DNA from: Tsuneonella deserti
GTDB lineage: Bacteria > Pseudomonadota > Alphaproteobacteria > Sphingomonadales > Sphingomonadaceae
Assembly: GCF_014644315.1 (NCBI RefSeq)
Contig: NZ_BMKL01000001.1
Span: 1,809,001-1,873,000 of the forward strand
Direction: 5' to 3'
DNA length: 64,000 bases
Below, piece after piece: positions 17,532 through 28,071 of the stretch. Each line of letters begins with the position of its first letter. The first letter of the stretch is position 1. Made by a program: the position numbers and the translations under genes. The notes beneath the pieces were generated by a model. The model saw nothing but the letters and a program-made list of their open reading frames with translations. It searched no databases and was not told the DNA's origin.

Positions 17532-18473
17532 TTACTGTTCCCCCGCCGACTTTGCCCTGGCCGCCCTCGCAGCCTGGGCATCGAGCGCCTGCTGCTTGGC
17601 GCGCCCCGGAATGCGCATGTAGATCCGGTCGGGCGCGCGCATGTCGAACGCCGCGACCTTGCCGCCCAGCAGGCGATTGACCCCGTCGAGCCGCGCGAAA
17701 GAGACCAGCGCGGCGGCGGGCTCCTCGTCCCCGTGCGGCAGCGCCAGCACCTGGCCGGTCTTGAAGGTCAGGTTCCAGCGGCGGTTGCCGATCCATTCGG
17801 CCTGCGTCACCTGCGCCTTGAGAGCGGGCGCGGCGTCGAGCAGCGCATCGAGGGCGGCGACCTGGCGCGCCGCGCCGGGTCCGGAGACCTGCAGCATCCC
17901 CTTGGCGTTGGCGGGCGAGATCGGCTCCAGCTCGTGTCCCGCGCCGTCGATCAGCACCATCCGGTTGGGCTTCTTGAGGACGGCGCGCGGGGTGCGCTCG
18001 ACCACGTCGACCACCAAGGTGTCGGGAAGCTGCCGGCTGACCCGCGCATCGGCCACCCATGACAAGGCGAGCAGGTCCTTGCGGATCGTGTCGAGCTCGA
18101 CCAGCGGCATCGGCCTGTCGCGCTCGGCGAGCACGCGCTCATAGACCTTGAGCTCGTTCATCCGCTCGACCCCGGTGACCTGCACCCGGCGCACTTCGAA
18201 CCCGGCGTCTGAGGCGACCGCGGCCACTTGCGCCGCCGCCAGCGCGGGCACTCCGGCAAGGCTGGCGATGAACAGGGCAAGCGCGGCAACCGCGGCGAGG
18301 ATCGCGCCGACGAACACCTTGTGCAGCTGCTCTTCGGTGAACGGGAGCAGCGCGAGCGCGCCGCCGACGGCTCCGGTCGTCTTCGCCCTGGCCTTGCGGG
18401 CGGTCGCCGCGCGGCTGCGCGCCGCACTTGCCCGCCGAACACCCTTGCCCTTTCGATTGATCGTTTCAGCCAT
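17532..18473 (-). CDS. ftsQ: cell division protein FtsQ
   Basis: Bitopic divisome protein linking cytoplasmic and periplasmic division factors. Start at the ATG at 18473 (313 residues; MAETINRKGKG), which overlaps the ddlB stop by 8 bp (ATGGCTGA). Basic cytosolic N-terminus (about 1-50), a single membrane helix (near 60-85, FVGAILAAVAALALFIASLA), then a POTRA domain (FEVRRVQVTGVERMNELKVYE) and the FtsQ beta domain ending in an Ala/Lys-rich tail. Position between ddlB and ftsA is canonical. Confidence 0.95.
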   Translation of the reverse strand: MAETINRKGKGVRRASAARSRAATARKARAKTTGAVGGALALLPFTEEQLHKVFVGAILAAVAALALFIASLAGVPALAAAQVAAVASDAGFEVRRVQVTGVERMNELKVYERVLAERDRPMPLVELDTIRKDLLALSWVADARVSRQLPDTLVVDVVERTPRAVLKKPNRMVLIDGAGHELEPISPANAKGMLQVSGPGAARQVAALDALLDAAPALKAQVTQAEWIGNRRWNLTFKTGQVLALPHGDEEPAAALVSFARLDGVNRLLGGKVAAFDMRAPDRIYMRIPGRAKQQALDAQAARAARAKSAGEQ

Positions 18474-19425
18474 GTTCGGCCCCCCGATCAAGCGCTTCAT
18501 TCACAAGTGTCTCGACCAGATCCTCGTAGCTCATGCCGCAATATTTCGCCTGCTCGGGCACCAGGCTGAGAGGCGTCATCCCCGGCTGGGTGTTGGTTTC
18601 CAGCACGAACAGACCGTCTTCGCCCTGCTCGTCGTCCCAGCGGAAATCGGTCCGGCTGCAACCACGGCAGCCCAGCAGCTTGTGCGCCTGCACGGCGTAG
18701 GCCTTGCACAATTCCTCAATGCGATCAGGAAGTTGCGCCGGACAGACGTGTTCCGTCATGCCCTCGGTGTACTTGGCGTCGAAATCGTAGAAGCCGGACT
18801 TCGGCACCAGCTCGGTCACCGCCAGCGCCCGCGGACCGTCCGGCCCGTCGAGCACCGCCGCGGTGAGCTCCCTCCCCTGGATATAGGGTTCCGCCAGAAG
18901 GCGGTCGAATTCCTGCCACGGCCCCACCGCATCGCGGCGGATCGGATTTCCGTAATTGCTTTCGGCAGTTACGATAGCCACCCCGACCGAGCTGCCCTCG
19001 TTGACCGGCTTGAGGACGTAAGGCCGAGCCAGCGGGTCTTTCTCGTAAAGCCCTTCGCTCTCGACGATCCGCCCGCCGGGCATGGGCACCCCGTGCGGCA
19101 CAAGGGCCTGCTTGGTCAGTTCCTTGTCGATTGCGATGACCGACGTGGCGAGGCCGGAGTGGGTGTAGGGAATGCCCATGAGGTCCAGCATGCCTTGCAC
19201 CGTGCCGTCTTCGCCGGGCACGCCATGGAGCGCATTGAACACCACATCGGGCGCGGCCTCCGCGATACGCGCTGCCACCTGCCGGTCCATGTCGATCCGC
19301 GTCACCGGGTAACCACGCCCTTCCAGTGCCTTGGCAACACCCTCCCCGGACATGAGCGAGACCGGGCGCTCGTTCGCCCAGCCGCCCATCAGCACGGCGA
19401 CATGGGGTTTGTTCTCGTCACTCAT
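18466..19425 (-). CDS. ddlB: D-alanine--D-alanine ligase
   Basis: ATP-dependent synthesis of the D-Ala-D-Ala dipeptide for peptidoglycan. Start at the ATG at 19425 (319 residues; [15 protein letters not shown]), overlapping the murB stop as ATGA. ATP-grasp features: PYVLKPVNEGSSVGVAIV, the FDAKYTEGMTEHVCPAQL loop region, and the C-terminal NTQPGMTPLSLVPEQA with the Mg-binding Asn/Glu set. The KYTEG region contains the Tyr characteristic of D-Ala (not D-Lac) ligases. Confidence 0.96.
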   Translation of the reverse strand: MSDENKPHVAVLMGGWANERPVSLMSGEGVAKALEGRGYPVTRIDMDRQVAARIAEAAPDVVFNALHGVPGEDGTVQGMLDLMGIPYTHSGLATSVIAIDKELTKQALVPHGVPMPGGRIVESEGLYEKDPLARPYVLKPVNEGSSVGVAIVTAESNYGNPIRRDAVGPWQEFDRLLAEPYIQGRELTAAVLDGPDGPRALAVTELVPKSGFYDFDAKYTEGMTEHVCPAQLPDRIEELCKAYAVQAHKLLGCRGCSRTDFRWDDEQGEDGLFVLETNTQPGMTPLSLVPEQAKYCGMSYEDLVETLVNEALDRGAEHG

Positions 19426-20393
19426 GGCCGCCCCACTCGCTGGATTTCCCATTCAAGCGTGATGCCCGATTTCTCATAGACGCGTCGGCGCACTTCTTCT
19501 CCGAGGCTCTCGATGTCGGCGCTGGTGGCGTCGCCGGTGTTGATGAGGAAATTGGTGTGCTTGTCGCTCACCATCGCGCCGCCCAGCTTGAGCCCGCGGC
19601 AGCCGGCCTCGTCCACCAGTTGCCACGCCTTGTGGCCCAGCGGGTTCTTGAAGGTCGATCCACCGGTCTTGGTGCGCAGCGGCTGGCTCGCCTCGCGCGC
19701 GGCGGCGATGCGGTCCATCTCCTCGCCGATCTCAGCCGGGATGCCCTCGCGTCCCTGAAACCGCGCTGCGACCACGATCGCGCCTTCGGGCAGGACCGAG
19801 TGGCGGTAGGAATAATCGAGATCGCGCGCGGGAAGGGTGACGAACTCGCCCGTCGGCAGGATGACGTCGCAATCGATCAGCACGTCGGCCACTTCCCGGC
19901 CATATGCGCCGCCGTTCATGCGAACGAAGCCGCCGACCGTCCCCGGTATGCCCCGCAGGAATTCGAGGCCGGCGATGCCTGCATCCCGCGCTTTCGATGA
20001 AACGAGGATGCCGCTGGCTCCGCCGCCGCACTCGATCACCTTGTCCCGCCGGGCCTCGACCGTGGCGAACGCCTTGCCGAGCCGGATGACCACGCCGGGA
20101 ACACCGCTGTCCCGCACGATCATGTTCGACCCCAGGCCGAGCGCCATGACCGGCATCTCGCCCTCGAGGCGCGACAGGAATTCCTTCAGGTCTTCCAGGT
20201 CGGCGGGCTCGAACAACCAGTCGGCATGGCCTCCGGTCTTGAACCAGACATAGGGAGCGAGGGGTGCGTCGGCAGTGAGCTTGCCGCGAATGCCGCGCGT
20301 GGAAATCGGCGCCACCGAGGGTTCCTCGATTGCCGAGGTCGGCGCGGACCCGAGCCGCCAGCGCGGCACTTCGCCGGCTTGGGCGCGGCTCAT
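19422..20393 (-). CDS. murB: UDP-N-acetylenolpyruvoylglucosamine reductase
   Basis: FAD/NADPH-dependent formation of UDP-MurNAc. 323 residues. FAD-binding elements [12 protein letters not shown] and [13 protein letters not shown], the [19 protein letters not shown] segment, YSYRHSVL, and the catalytic region [25 protein letters not shown]. The S-T-F-K-N-P loop points to a type II MurB. The first 35 residues are divergent, but the ATG forms a 4-bp ATGA overlap with the murC stop, supporting the long start. Confidence 0.96.
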   Translation of the reverse strand: MSRAQAGEVPRWRLGSAPTSAIEEPSVAPISTRGIRGKLTADAPLAPYVWFKTGGHADWLFEPADLEDLKEFLSRLEGEMPVMALGLGSNMIVRDSGVPGVVIRLGKAFATVEARRDKVIECGGGASGILVSSKARDAGIAGLEFLRGIPGTVGGFVRMNGGAYGREVADVLIDCDVILPTGEFVTLPARDLDYSYRHSVLPEGAIVVAARFQGREGIPAEIGEEMDRIAAAREASQPLRTKTGGSTFKNPLGHKAWQLVDEAGCRGLKLGGAMVSDKHTNFLINTGDATSADIESLGEEVRRRVYEKSGITLEWEIQRVGRP

Positions 20394-21808
20394 GCGGCCT
20401 GCTCCAGCTTCACCGCCTGCGCCAGCCCTGCTGCCCAGCGGGTAATGTCCCCCGCACCGAGGCAGACGACGAAATCGCCCACGGCGATCTCTCCCGCCAG
20501 TTCCCGCGCAAGGTCGGTGTTATCCGCCACCGTGGCGGCGGAACGGTGTCCCCGAAGTTTCAGCCCCGCCACCAGCGCCGACGCGTCGATGCCGGGGATG
20601 GGCTCTTCCCCCGCGGTATAGACGGGGGTGACATAGACCCGATCGGCGTCGTTGAAGGCGTTCTGGAAGTCGTCCATCAGATCGCGCAAGCGGGTGAAGC
20701 GGTGCGGCTGGACCACCGCGATGACGCGCCCGCCGCTCGCACGCGCGCTTTCCCTGGCAGCCGCGAGGACCGCGCGGATTTCGACCGGGTGATGCGCATA
20801 ATCGTCGATCACCGTTGCGCCGGCCACTTCGCCTACTCGCGTGAACCTGCGGCGAACTCCGCCGAAATGGGAAAAGCCGTTGCGGATCGTCTCGTCGGCG
20901 CAGCTCATTTCCAGCGCCACCGCGATCGCCGCGAGCGCGTTCTGCACGTTATGCCGGCCGGGCATCGGCAGCCGCACGTCGGCAATGCGCCGATCCTCTT
21001 CACCAAGACGGCGGATCACGACATCGAACAGGTTTCCGCCCGCGTCGGGGCGGACATTCTCCGCTCCGACGTCGGCCTGCGGCGAAAATCCGTACGTCAC
21101 CACCTTGCGGTCGCGAACCTGGCCGATCAGCGCCTGCACCTCGGGATGGTCGATGCACAGCACCGCCGCGCCGTAGAACGGCACGTTATGGATAAACTCG
21201 ACGAACGCCCGCCGGACCGCGTCGAAATCCCCATAGTGATCCAGGTGCTCGGGATCGATGTTGGTGACGACTGCGATCGTTCCGTCCAGGCGCAGGAAGC
21301 TGCCATCGCTTTCGTCGGCTTCGACGACCATCCAGTCGCTGTCGCCCAGCCGCGCGTTCGAGCCGTACTGCTCGATAACCCCGCCGTTGATGACGGTCGG
21401 ATCGATCCCGCCCGCATCGAGCAAGGCCGCGACCATGCTGGTCGTGGTCGTCTTGCCGTGCGTCCCGGCCACTGCGACCGTGTTCTTCAGCCGCATCAGC
21501 TCAGCCAGCATCTCGGCCCGGCGAACGACGGGAATCCGGTGTTCGAGTGCCGCGGCGACTTCCGGATTGGTGCGTTTGACTGCCGTCGACGTGACCACGA
21601 CCGCCGCCCCCACGACGTTTTCCGCCGCATGGCCGATCATGACCCGAATGCCCCGTTGACGAAGGCGCTCCACGCTCGCGCCCTCGCTGAGGTCGGAGCC
21701 TTGAACGCTATAACCGAGGTTCTTCATGACTTCGGCGATGCCCGACATGCCGATCCCGCCGATGCCGACGAAGTGGATCGTGCCGATATCGGTCGGAACC
21801 CCCTTCAT
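20390..21808 (-). CDS. murC: UDP-N-acetylmuramate--L-alanine ligase
   Basis: First Mur ligase of stem-peptide synthesis, adding L-Ala to UDP-MurNAc. 472 residues. N-terminal UDP-binding [14 protein letters not shown], the ATP loop [11 protein letters not shown], central DPEHLDHYG and the C-terminal binding domain with [10 protein letters not shown]. The ATG overlaps the murG stop (ATGA). Confidence 0.97.
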   Translation of the reverse strand: MKGVPTDIGTIHFVGIGGIGMSGIAEVMKNLGYSVQGSDLSEGASVERLRQRGIRVMIGHAAENVVGAAVVVTSTAVKRTNPEVAAALEHRIPVVRRAEMLAELMRLKNTVAVAGTHGKTTTTSMVAALLDAGGIDPTVINGGVIEQYGSNARLGDSDWMVVEADESDGSFLRLDGTIAVVTNIDPEHLDHYGDFDAVRRAFVEFIHNVPFYGAAVLCIDHPEVQALIGQVRDRKVVTYGFSPQADVGAENVRPDAGGNLFDVVIRRLGEEDRRIADVRLPMPGRHNVQNALAAIAVALEMSCADETIRNGFSHFGGVRRRFTRVGEVAGATVIDDYAHHPVEIRAVLAAARESARASGGRVIAVVQPHRFTRLRDLMDDFQNAFNDADRVYVTPVYTAGEEPIPGIDASALVAGLKLRGHRSAATVADNTDLARELAGEIAVGDFVVCLGAGDITRWAAGLAQAVKLEQAA

Positions 21809-22971
21809 GCCAGCGCCTCACGCGCGGGCGCCGCCGGCGTTCCCTCACCGACGCGGATGACGTCCATCAGGTCCGCGCCGCCAAAGCTTTCAACGAGGTC
21901 CGCCAAGTCCTGCACCGCCTTGGGCCTCCCGCAATTCCACGCGGCATGGGCAGCGGTGGCGAGCGTTTCAGGACGCTGGGCGAGCGCCTGGATCTGCTTG
22001 GCCAGTTCCTTTGCAGTGAACTTGTCCTGACGGATCATCCGCGCGCCCCCCGCTTTGACGATCTCGCGGGTGTTCGCGGCCTGGTGATCGTCGGTCGCGA
22101 TGGGCAGCGGCACGAGGATCGCCGGGCGGCCGACCGCGGTAAGCTCGGCAATCGTGCTCGCCCCGGCGCGGCCGATGAACAGGTGCGCGTCGGCCAGGCG
22201 GCTGGCCATGTCCTCGAAATATGTGCCCAATTCGGCCGGTATGTCATGGCTGCGATAGCGCGCGCGCACGGCGTCGAGATCTTCGGCCCGGCACTGCTGG
22301 GTGACCTGCAAGCGCTGACGCAGCGCCGGCGGCAACATCGCCAACCCGTCCGGCACGACTTCGCTCAGCACCCGGGCGCCCTGGCTTCCGCCGGTGACCA
22401 GCACCCGCAGCAGTCCTTCGGACGTGAAGGCCGGGAACGGCTGGTCACGCAGGTCCAGCACTTGCGCGCGAACCGGATTGCCGATCAGGTGAACCTTGTC
22501 TGCGTGCTTGGCTGACAACCGCGCAATCTCGGGATAGGCGGTTGCGATCGCGTCCACCCTTCCGGCGAAGAAGCGGTTCACCCGGCCAAGCACCGCGTTC
22601 TGTTCGTGGACGAGGCTGGGAATGCCCGCCGATCCTGCCGCGAGGAGCGCAGGGAACACGGGATAGCCACCGAAACCGATGACAGCCGAGGGCTGGAAGC
22701 TTTCAAACAGGCGCAGCGCCATGCGCCGCCCTTCGAGGATCGAGGCAATCGCTTTCGGCCAATGCAGCGGGTTCTTGCCGAGCTTGCCGGCCGGGATCAC
22801 GTGCGCGGGCAGGAAGTCGGGCTTGCCAGGCAGCTTGGCACCGCGGCCGTCCGTCACGAGCGCGACGTGATGTCCACGTTGATGCAACTCGGCTGCCAGC
22901 GCGAAGGCGGGGATAAGGTGCCCCCCGGTTCCGCCGGCGGCGAGGACGTAGTGGCGGCTCGCCCCGGTCAC
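21805..22971 (-). CDS. murG: UDP-N-acetylglucosamine--MurNAc-pentapeptide transferase
   Basis: Peripheral membrane GT28 glycosyltransferase making lipid II from lipid I. 388 residues, starting with GTG at 22971 within a GTGA overlap with the ftsW stop. N-terminal [59 protein letters not shown], and the UDP-GlcNAc-binding [13 protein letters not shown]. All motifs are in the usual order. Confidence 0.97.
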   Translation of the reverse strand: MTGASRHYVLAAGGTGGHLIPAFALAAELHQRGHHVALVTDGRGAKLPGKPDFLPAHVIPAGKLGKNPLHWPKAIASILEGRRMALRLFESFQPSAVIGFGGYPVFPALLAAGSAGIPSLVHEQNAVLGRVNRFFAGRVDAIATAYPEIARLSAKHADKVHLIGNPVRAQVLDLRDQPFPAFTSEGLLRVLVTGGSQGARVLSEVVPDGLAMLPPALRQRLQVTQQCRAEDLDAVRARYRSHDIPAELGTYFEDMASRLADAHLFIGRAGASTIAELTAVGRPAILVPLPIATDDHQAANTREIVKAGGARMIRQDKFTAKELAKQIQALAQRPETLATAAHAAWNCGRPKAVQDLADLVESFGGADLMDVIRVGEGTPAAPAREALA

Positions 22972-24191
22972 GCTTCAAGCTCCTTGGTGATCAGCGCCTT
23001 CAGGCCCGGTGTCTGGCGATAGAGGAACGGGTTGCGTCGCGTCAGCGCCAGCAGCAGTCCGACCGCGAGGCAGACCGCGATGGTCGAGGAGCCCCCGTAG
23101 CTGACCAGCGGTAGGGTCATGCCCTTCGAGGGGAACAGTTGCAGGTTGACGAGGATGTTGATGAAGGCCTGCCCGCCGATTTGCGTGCACAGCCCCGCCG
23201 CGGCGAGCAGGGTGAACAGGTCTTCCTCGTCCACCAGGCGGGTCAGCACGCGAACGATGATGGCCAGGTAGAGCACCACGATCAGGGCGCAGACGATCAG
23301 GCCGAACTCCTCGCCGATGACCGAGAAGATGTAGTCGGCATGCGCTTCGGGCAGGTTCATCTTGCGCACGCCGAGCCACAGCCCCGCGCCTGTCCAGCCA
23401 CCTGCCAGCAGCGTGCGGCTCGCAAGATCGACCTGGTCGAACGCGGTACCCCCGCCGAGGAACGCATCGATGCGGTGACGGGCGTTGTCGTAAAGGAAGT
23501 ATGTCGCGGTAAGCGCCACCACCCCCGCGCCGGCGAGAATTCCGACCCGCTTGAGGGGAATGCCGGCCAGCAGCACGATGACGAACCACACCCCCGCGAA
23601 CAGGATCGTGCCGCCGAAATCGGGCTGCATCATCATCAATGCGGCGACGAGGCCCATGACGCCCGTGACGGTCGCGACCACCGGCAGGTTGGGATCACGC
23701 AGGCGCCAGCTGACGATCCAGGCAAGCAGGATGGCAAAGCCGGGCTTGAGGAACTCGGATGGCTGGAAGCCGGCGAAACCCAGGCTTATCCAGCGCTTGG
23801 CGCCGTTGACCTCGCTGCCGAACACGGGGATCAGCATGAGGAAAAAAACCATCGCCGCGGCAAGCACGATGCCGACCCGCCGGGCGTTCTCCCGGCTGAG
23901 CGTCGATGCGCCGAACAGGAATACCAGGCCGACGGCCTGCCACTTGAGGTGGGTCCAGTAAAAATACAGCTCTGGCAGATGAATGCTGCGGGTCGATAGA
24001 CGGTGCGCGCTCGCCGGGCTGGCGGCGGCCACGGCAGCGGTTCCGATCGCCATCAGCAACAGCACCAGGCCGAGAAGAACCCGGTCGACTTCGCGCCACC
24101 AGATCTTGAGCTCCGCGCGCCGCGACGCCGGGTAGCGGGCCTGCGCCGGCACCGGCTGGCCGCTGCGCGGAATATAGGGCCGCTCGTTCAC
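22968..24191 (-). CDS. ftsW: lipid II polymerase FtsW (SEDS family)
   Basis: Septal peptidoglycan glycosyltransferase partnered with FtsI. Start is the GTG at 24191 (407 residues; [10 protein letters not shown] after the initiator), forming a GTGA overlap with the murD stop; the longer frame to 24383 is basic sequence inside murD. About ten membrane helices. SEDS signatures GFQPSEFLKPGFAILLAW, MMMQPDFGGT, IGEEFGL and the C-terminal GMTLPLVSYGGSS. Confidence 0.96.
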   Translation of the reverse strand: MNERPYIPRSGQPVPAQARYPASRRAELKIWWREVDRVLLGLVLLLMAIGTAAVAAASPASAHRLSTRSIHLPELYFYWTHLKWQAVGLVFLFGASTLSRENARRVGIVLAAAMVFFLMLIPVFGSEVNGAKRWISLGFAGFQPSEFLKPGFAILLAWIVSWRLRDPNLPVVATVTGVMGLVAALMMMQPDFGGTILFAGVWFVIVLLAGIPLKRVGILAGAGVVALTATYFLYDNARHRIDAFLGGGTAFDQVDLASRTLLAGGWTGAGLWLGVRKMNLPEAHADYIFSVIGEEFGLIVCALIVVLYLAIIVRVLTRLVDEEDLFTLLAAAGLCTQIGGQAFINILVNLQLFPSKGMTLPLVSYGGSSTIAVCLAVGLLLALTRRNPFLYRQTPGLKALITKELEA

Positions 24192-25531
24192 GCGGCCTTC
24201 TCCGCGTCGGCGGCGCGGCACGGGTCGCTTGCGGGATCTTCCGTCAGTGCGGCAACGAACTGGCGAAAACTTTCGCCGCGCTGCTCGTAGTCCTTGAACT
24301 GGTCGAAGCTGGCGCAAGCGGGCGACAGCAGCACGACATCGCCAGGTTCCGCAGCGGCGATCGCGCAGCGCGTCGCCTCGCACAACATCTCGGCGCGGGT
24401 TACCGGCACGCGGCCTTCGAGCAGCTCGGCGAAGCGAGGTCCGGCTTCGCCGATTGTGTAAGCCGCCTTCACGTTGACGAGATGCTGCTCCGTCGCGCCG
24501 AGCCCATCCTCCTTGGGCAATCCGCCGACGATCCAGTGGATGCGCGGGCCATTGGGGCCGGGCGGAAAGGCGGCCAGAGCGGGTGCGGCGCTGTCGGTGT
24601 TGGTCGCCTTGCTGTCATTGACGAACATCACGCCGTCGTGCGTCGCGACACGCTCCATCCGGTGGGACAGTCCCGCGAAGGTCCGGAATGCGGCCTCGAT
24701 ATCGGCTGCGCTGATCCCCAGCCAAGTGCAGACTTGCCGGGCGGCGCCAGCATTTTGCGCGTTGTGCGGCCCCTGGAGAGACGGCCAGGAGGCTTGTTCG
24801 GCGGCACTGGCGTCGACGATCCAGTCGGCTCGGGCGGGTGCGCGGACAAGACCGGCGGAGACCGTCTCGCGGTTGACGAGCGACTTGTGGCCATCCGACT
24901 GCGTTTCGAGCAGCCGGCCCTTGGACGCTGCATAGGCCTCCAGTCCGCTATACCGGTCAAGGTGATCGGGCGTCACGTTGAGCAGCACCGCCACGTCGCA
25001 GTCGAGCGAGAAGGTCAGGTCGATCTGGTAGCTGGACAGCTCGAGCACATAGACCCCGCCTTCAGGCAAAGGGTCCTGCGCGAGGATCGGCAGGCCGATG
25101 TTGCCCCCCATGGTCGTCGGTGTACCGGCGCTCCGGAGAACATGGTGAACCAGCGCCGTGGTGGTGCTCTTTCCGTTGGTGCCCGTAATGCCGACAACCT
25201 TGTGCCGCGGAAGGCTGGCGCGGGCCTGTGCGAACAGTTCGATATCGCCGATCACCGGTACCCCGAACTCCGCCGCACGCGCAGCAATGGGATGAGTGTT
25301 CAGCGGTACCCCCGGCGAGACCACCACGCCATCGTAGCCCGAGAGATCCATCTCCAGCGGATCTGCCAGCAGCACGTTGGCCGGATCGACTTTCGCCCGC
25401 GCCACATCCTGCCGGTCCCACGCGGTGACCTGCGCACCGCTCGCGACAAGTGCTTCCACCGTCGCCAGCCCGCTGCGGGCAAGGCCAAGGACGGCGTAGC
25501 GCTTGCCGGTGAAGGCAGGCGAAGTGATCAC
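24188..25531 (-). CDS. murD: UDP-N-acetylmuramoyl-L-alanine--D-glutamate ligase
   Basis: Adds D-Glu to UDP-MurNAc-L-Ala. Start is the GTG at 25531 (447 residues), in a GTGA overlap with the mraY stop; the frame beyond it to 25684 is the shadow of mraY. N-terminal [19 protein letters not shown] loop [38 protein letters not shown] and the C-terminal [20 protein letters not shown], all typical of MurD. Confidence 0.96.
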   Translation of the reverse strand: MITSPAFTGKRYAVLGLARSGLATVEALVASGAQVTAWDRQDVARAKVDPANVLLADPLEMDLSGYDGVVVSPGVPLNTHPIAARAAEFGVPVIGDIELFAQARASLPRHKVVGITGTNGKSTTTALVHHVLRSAGTPTTMGGNIGLPILAQDPLPEGGVYVLELSSYQIDLTFSLDCDVAVLLNVTPDHLDRYSGLEAYAASKGRLLETQSDGHKSLVNRETVSAGLVRAPARADWIVDASAAEQASWPSLQGPHNAQNAGAARQVCTWLGISAADIEAAFRTFAGLSHRMERVATHDGVMFVNDSKATNTDSAAPALAAFPPGPNGPRIHWIVGGLPKEDGLGATEQHLVNVKAAYTIGEAGPRFAELLEGRVPVTRAEMLCEATRCAIAAAEPGDVVLLSPACASFDQFKDYEQRGESFRQFVAALTEDPASDPCRAADAEKAA

Positions 25532-26598
25532 CGGACCTTCAACGTCGCCAACCCGAGGAGGGCGAGTACGATCGAGACGATCCAGAAGCGGATCACCACG
25601 GTCGACTCTTTCCACCCCAGCTGCTCGAAATGGTGATGGATCGGCGCCATCCGGAACACCCTGCGCCCGGTGCGCTTGAACCATACGACCTGGATGATCA
25701 CCGATAGGGCCTCGAACACAAACAGCCCGCCAACGATGGCGAGCACGATCTCATGGTGGCTGGCGACTGCAATGGCGCCAAGCGCGCCGCCCAAGGCGAG
25801 ACTGCCTGTATCCCCCATGAACACCGCTGCCGGCGGCGCGTTGAACCACAGGAACGCCAGGCCCGCCCCCATGATGGAAGCACAGAAGATTGCCAGCTCA
25901 CCCGCCCCCGGCACGTGGGGGATGCCGAGGTAGGCGGCGAAGTCGGCCCGGCCGGCAAGGTACGCGATGATCGCGAAGGTGCCGCTGGCGATGATCACCG
26001 GCATGATCGCCAGGCCATCAAGCCCGTCCGTCAGGTTCACGGCGTTGCCCGCGCCGACCATCACCAATGCCGCGAACACGAAGTAGAAGGGTCCGAGCGG
26101 GATGCCTACGCCGACCATGAACGGCACGTAGAGGAACGTGTTGATCTGGCTGACCACGATATACGATGCGATGCCGGCCACGAGGAATTCGAGCAGCAGC
26201 CGCACTTTGCCCGAAACGCCGCGATGGCTCGCCTTGGACACTTTGTCGAAATCGTCGAGGAACCCGATCAGGCCGAAACCGAGGGTCACCGCGATGCACG
26301 CCCAGATGAACGGGTTGGTGAGGTCCATCCACAGGATCGAAGCCAGCATCAGGCTGGTGAGGATCATCAGCCCGCCCATCGTCGGCGTGCCACGCTTTGC
26401 CAGGTGGCTCTGCGGCCCGTCCTCGCGGATCGGCTGCCCCTTGCCCTGCCTTACCCGCAGCAGGTCGATGAAGCGTGGACCGATCACCAGACCGATGAGC
26501 AGCGCGGTCAGCAAGGTCGCACCCGCGCGGAAGGTCTGGTAGCGGACGAGGTTGAAGAGCCCCTCGAAATTCATCCACTCGGCGAGCAAGTACAGCAT
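25528..26598 (-). CDS. mraY: phospho-MurNAc-pentapeptide transferase
   Basis: Polytopic membrane enzyme that makes lipid I from UDP-MurNAc-pentapeptide and undecaprenyl phosphate. 356 residues, about ten membrane helices. Visible are [21 protein letters not shown] (Asp-rich), [13 protein letters not shown] and the [13 protein letters not shown] loop with its histidine triad. The 15-bp gap to murF is the largest in the mur block, and the only mur junction with neither overlap nor shared bases. Confidence 0.97.
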   Translation of the reverse strand: MLYLLAEWMNFEGLFNLVRYQTFRAGATLLTALLIGLVIGPRFIDLLRVRQGKGQPIREDGPQSHLAKRGTPTMGGLMILTSLMLASILWMDLTNPFIWACIAVTLGFGLIGFLDDFDKVSKASHRGVSGKVRLLLEFLVAGIASYIVVSQINTFLYVPFMVGVGIPLGPFYFVFAALVMVGAGNAVNLTDGLDGLAIMPVIIASGTFAIIAYLAGRADFAAYLGIPHVPGAGELAIFCASIMGAGLAFLWFNAPPAAVFMGDTGSLALGGALGAIAVASHHEIVLAIVGGLFVFEALSVIIQVVWFKRTGRRVFRMAPIHHHFEQLGWKESTVVIRFWIVSIVLALLGLATLKVR

Positions 26599-26613
26599 TC
26601 AGCCTTCCGGCCC

Positions 26614-28071
26614 CTATCGTCCGTGGTCGACGAAATGCGCGACCAGCCTGCCGAGCCCAACCGAATTGGACCCCTTAACCAGGACCGCATCGCCGCCCGT
26701 CAGACCGAATTCCTCAAGCGCCGCGATCGCCTCGCCAGGTCCTTCGCAATGGGCGAAGGCGAAAGGCGCGGCAAGCGGCATGGCGCCGGGTTTCCCCAGT
26801 TCGCGGGCGAGAGAGAGCATCTCGTCGCCCACCAGCACCGCATAGTCGACGTGCGCCTCGGCCAACGGCTCGGCGAGCTGCGCGTGGAAACCGGGTGCGA
26901 AGTCACCCAGCTCCTTCATGCTGCCAAGCACCGCAACCCGGCGCGTTGCCGGGGTCTGGCCAAGCTGGCGCAGCGTGGCCCGCATGCTCGCCGGGTTGGC
27001 GTTGTAGCTTTCGTCGATCAGCAACGCGTGACCGCCGGTCACTGCGATGCGGTGCCGTGCGCCCCGCCCCTTGAGACCGCCCATTTCGGCCAGGGCGAGA
27101 CCCGCTGCCGCGAGATCGCCGCCTGCCGCCTGCACGGCGGCCATGACGGCCAGCGAGTTCATGATCCAGTGCTCGCCCGGCTCGGCCACCGAATAGCAAA
27201 GCCGCGTTCCCGCGATATCGGCGGTGACCAGCGAGCCGCCGTTGGCGCTGGGAATAGCGTCGATCAGTCGTGCCTGCGCATGAACGGCCCGGCCGAACGC
27301 GACCACATTCGCTCCGGCCTCGCGCGCGTGGACCAGCAGGCGGTCGTAGTGCACGCTATCGGCGGGTATCACCGCGGTGCCCCCCGTCTCCAGCGCGCCG
27401 AATATCTCGGCCTTCGCATCGGCGATCGCTTCCTCGCTGCCGAGGTTCTCGATGTGCGCGGGCGCGATGGTGGTCACCACCGCCACGTGAGGGCGGACGT
27501 GCTCGGTGAGGCCGGCGATCTCCCCGGCGTGGTTCATTCCCATTTCGAAGACGCCGAAGCGGCTGCGTGCGGGCATTCGCGCAAGGCTCAGCGGCACTCC
27601 AACATGGTTGTTGTAGCTACGCACCGAACGATGCGCGGCCCCGCGGCTGCCGCGGTCCAGTGCCGCAAAAACAGCTTCCTTGACGCCGGTCTTGCCGACC
27701 GAGCCGGTGACGCCGATGCGAACGGCCTGGGCACGCGAGCGCGCGGCAGCGGCAAGCCGCGCGAGCGCTTCGGACGTATCCGGAACGAGAATGTGCGGTC
27801 CCTCGATCCGCTCACTGACAAGCGCGGCGGCGGCCCCGTTGGCGAAAGCCTGGGAGACGAAGCGATGGCCGTCCGAGCTCTCGCCCGTCAGCGCGACGAA
27901 CAGGTCGCCAGAACGCACGTCGCGGGAATCGATCTCGACTCCGGCACACTGGAATGCGCCGCTGGCGATGCCGCCCGTGGCAGCGGCAATTTCGTCCGAA
28001 GTCCACAGGGCGATGCCCAAGGCATCACGCCTGTCACGCGGCCATGCCCGCAGGGCGGGGTGCAGGCTCAC
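26614..28071 (-). CDS. murF: UDP-MurNAc-tripeptide--D-Ala-D-Ala ligase
   Basis: Adds the D-Ala-D-Ala dipeptide made by DdlB. 485 residues, starting with GTG at 28071 in a GTGA overlap with the murE stop. ATP loop GVTGSVGKTGVKE, MGMNHAGEIAGLT, DESYNANPASMRA, LGSMKELGDF and the C-terminal VLVKGSNSVGLGRLV. The N-terminal 20 residues (Arg-rich) are atypical, and a downstream start is possible, but the overlap supports GTG. Confidence 0.96.
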   Translation of the reverse strand: MSLHPALRAWPRDRRDALGIALWTSDEIAAATGGIASGAFQCAGVEIDSRDVRSGDLFVALTGESSDGHRFVSQAFANGAAAALVSERIEGPHILVPDTSEALARLAAAARSRAQAVRIGVTGSVGKTGVKEAVFAALDRGSRGAAHRSVRSYNNHVGVPLSLARMPARSRFGVFEMGMNHAGEIAGLTEHVRPHVAVVTTIAPAHIENLGSEEAIADAKAEIFGALETGGTAVIPADSVHYDRLLVHAREAGANVVAFGRAVHAQARLIDAIPSANGGSLVTADIAGTRLCYSVAEPGEHWIMNSLAVMAAVQAAGGDLAAAGLALAEMGGLKGRGARHRIAVTGGHALLIDESYNANPASMRATLRQLGQTPATRRVAVLGSMKELGDFAPGFHAQLAEPLAEAHVDYAVLVGDEMLSLARELGKPGAMPLAAPFAFAHCEGPGEAIAALEEFGLTGGDAVLVKGSNSVGLGRLVAHFVDHGR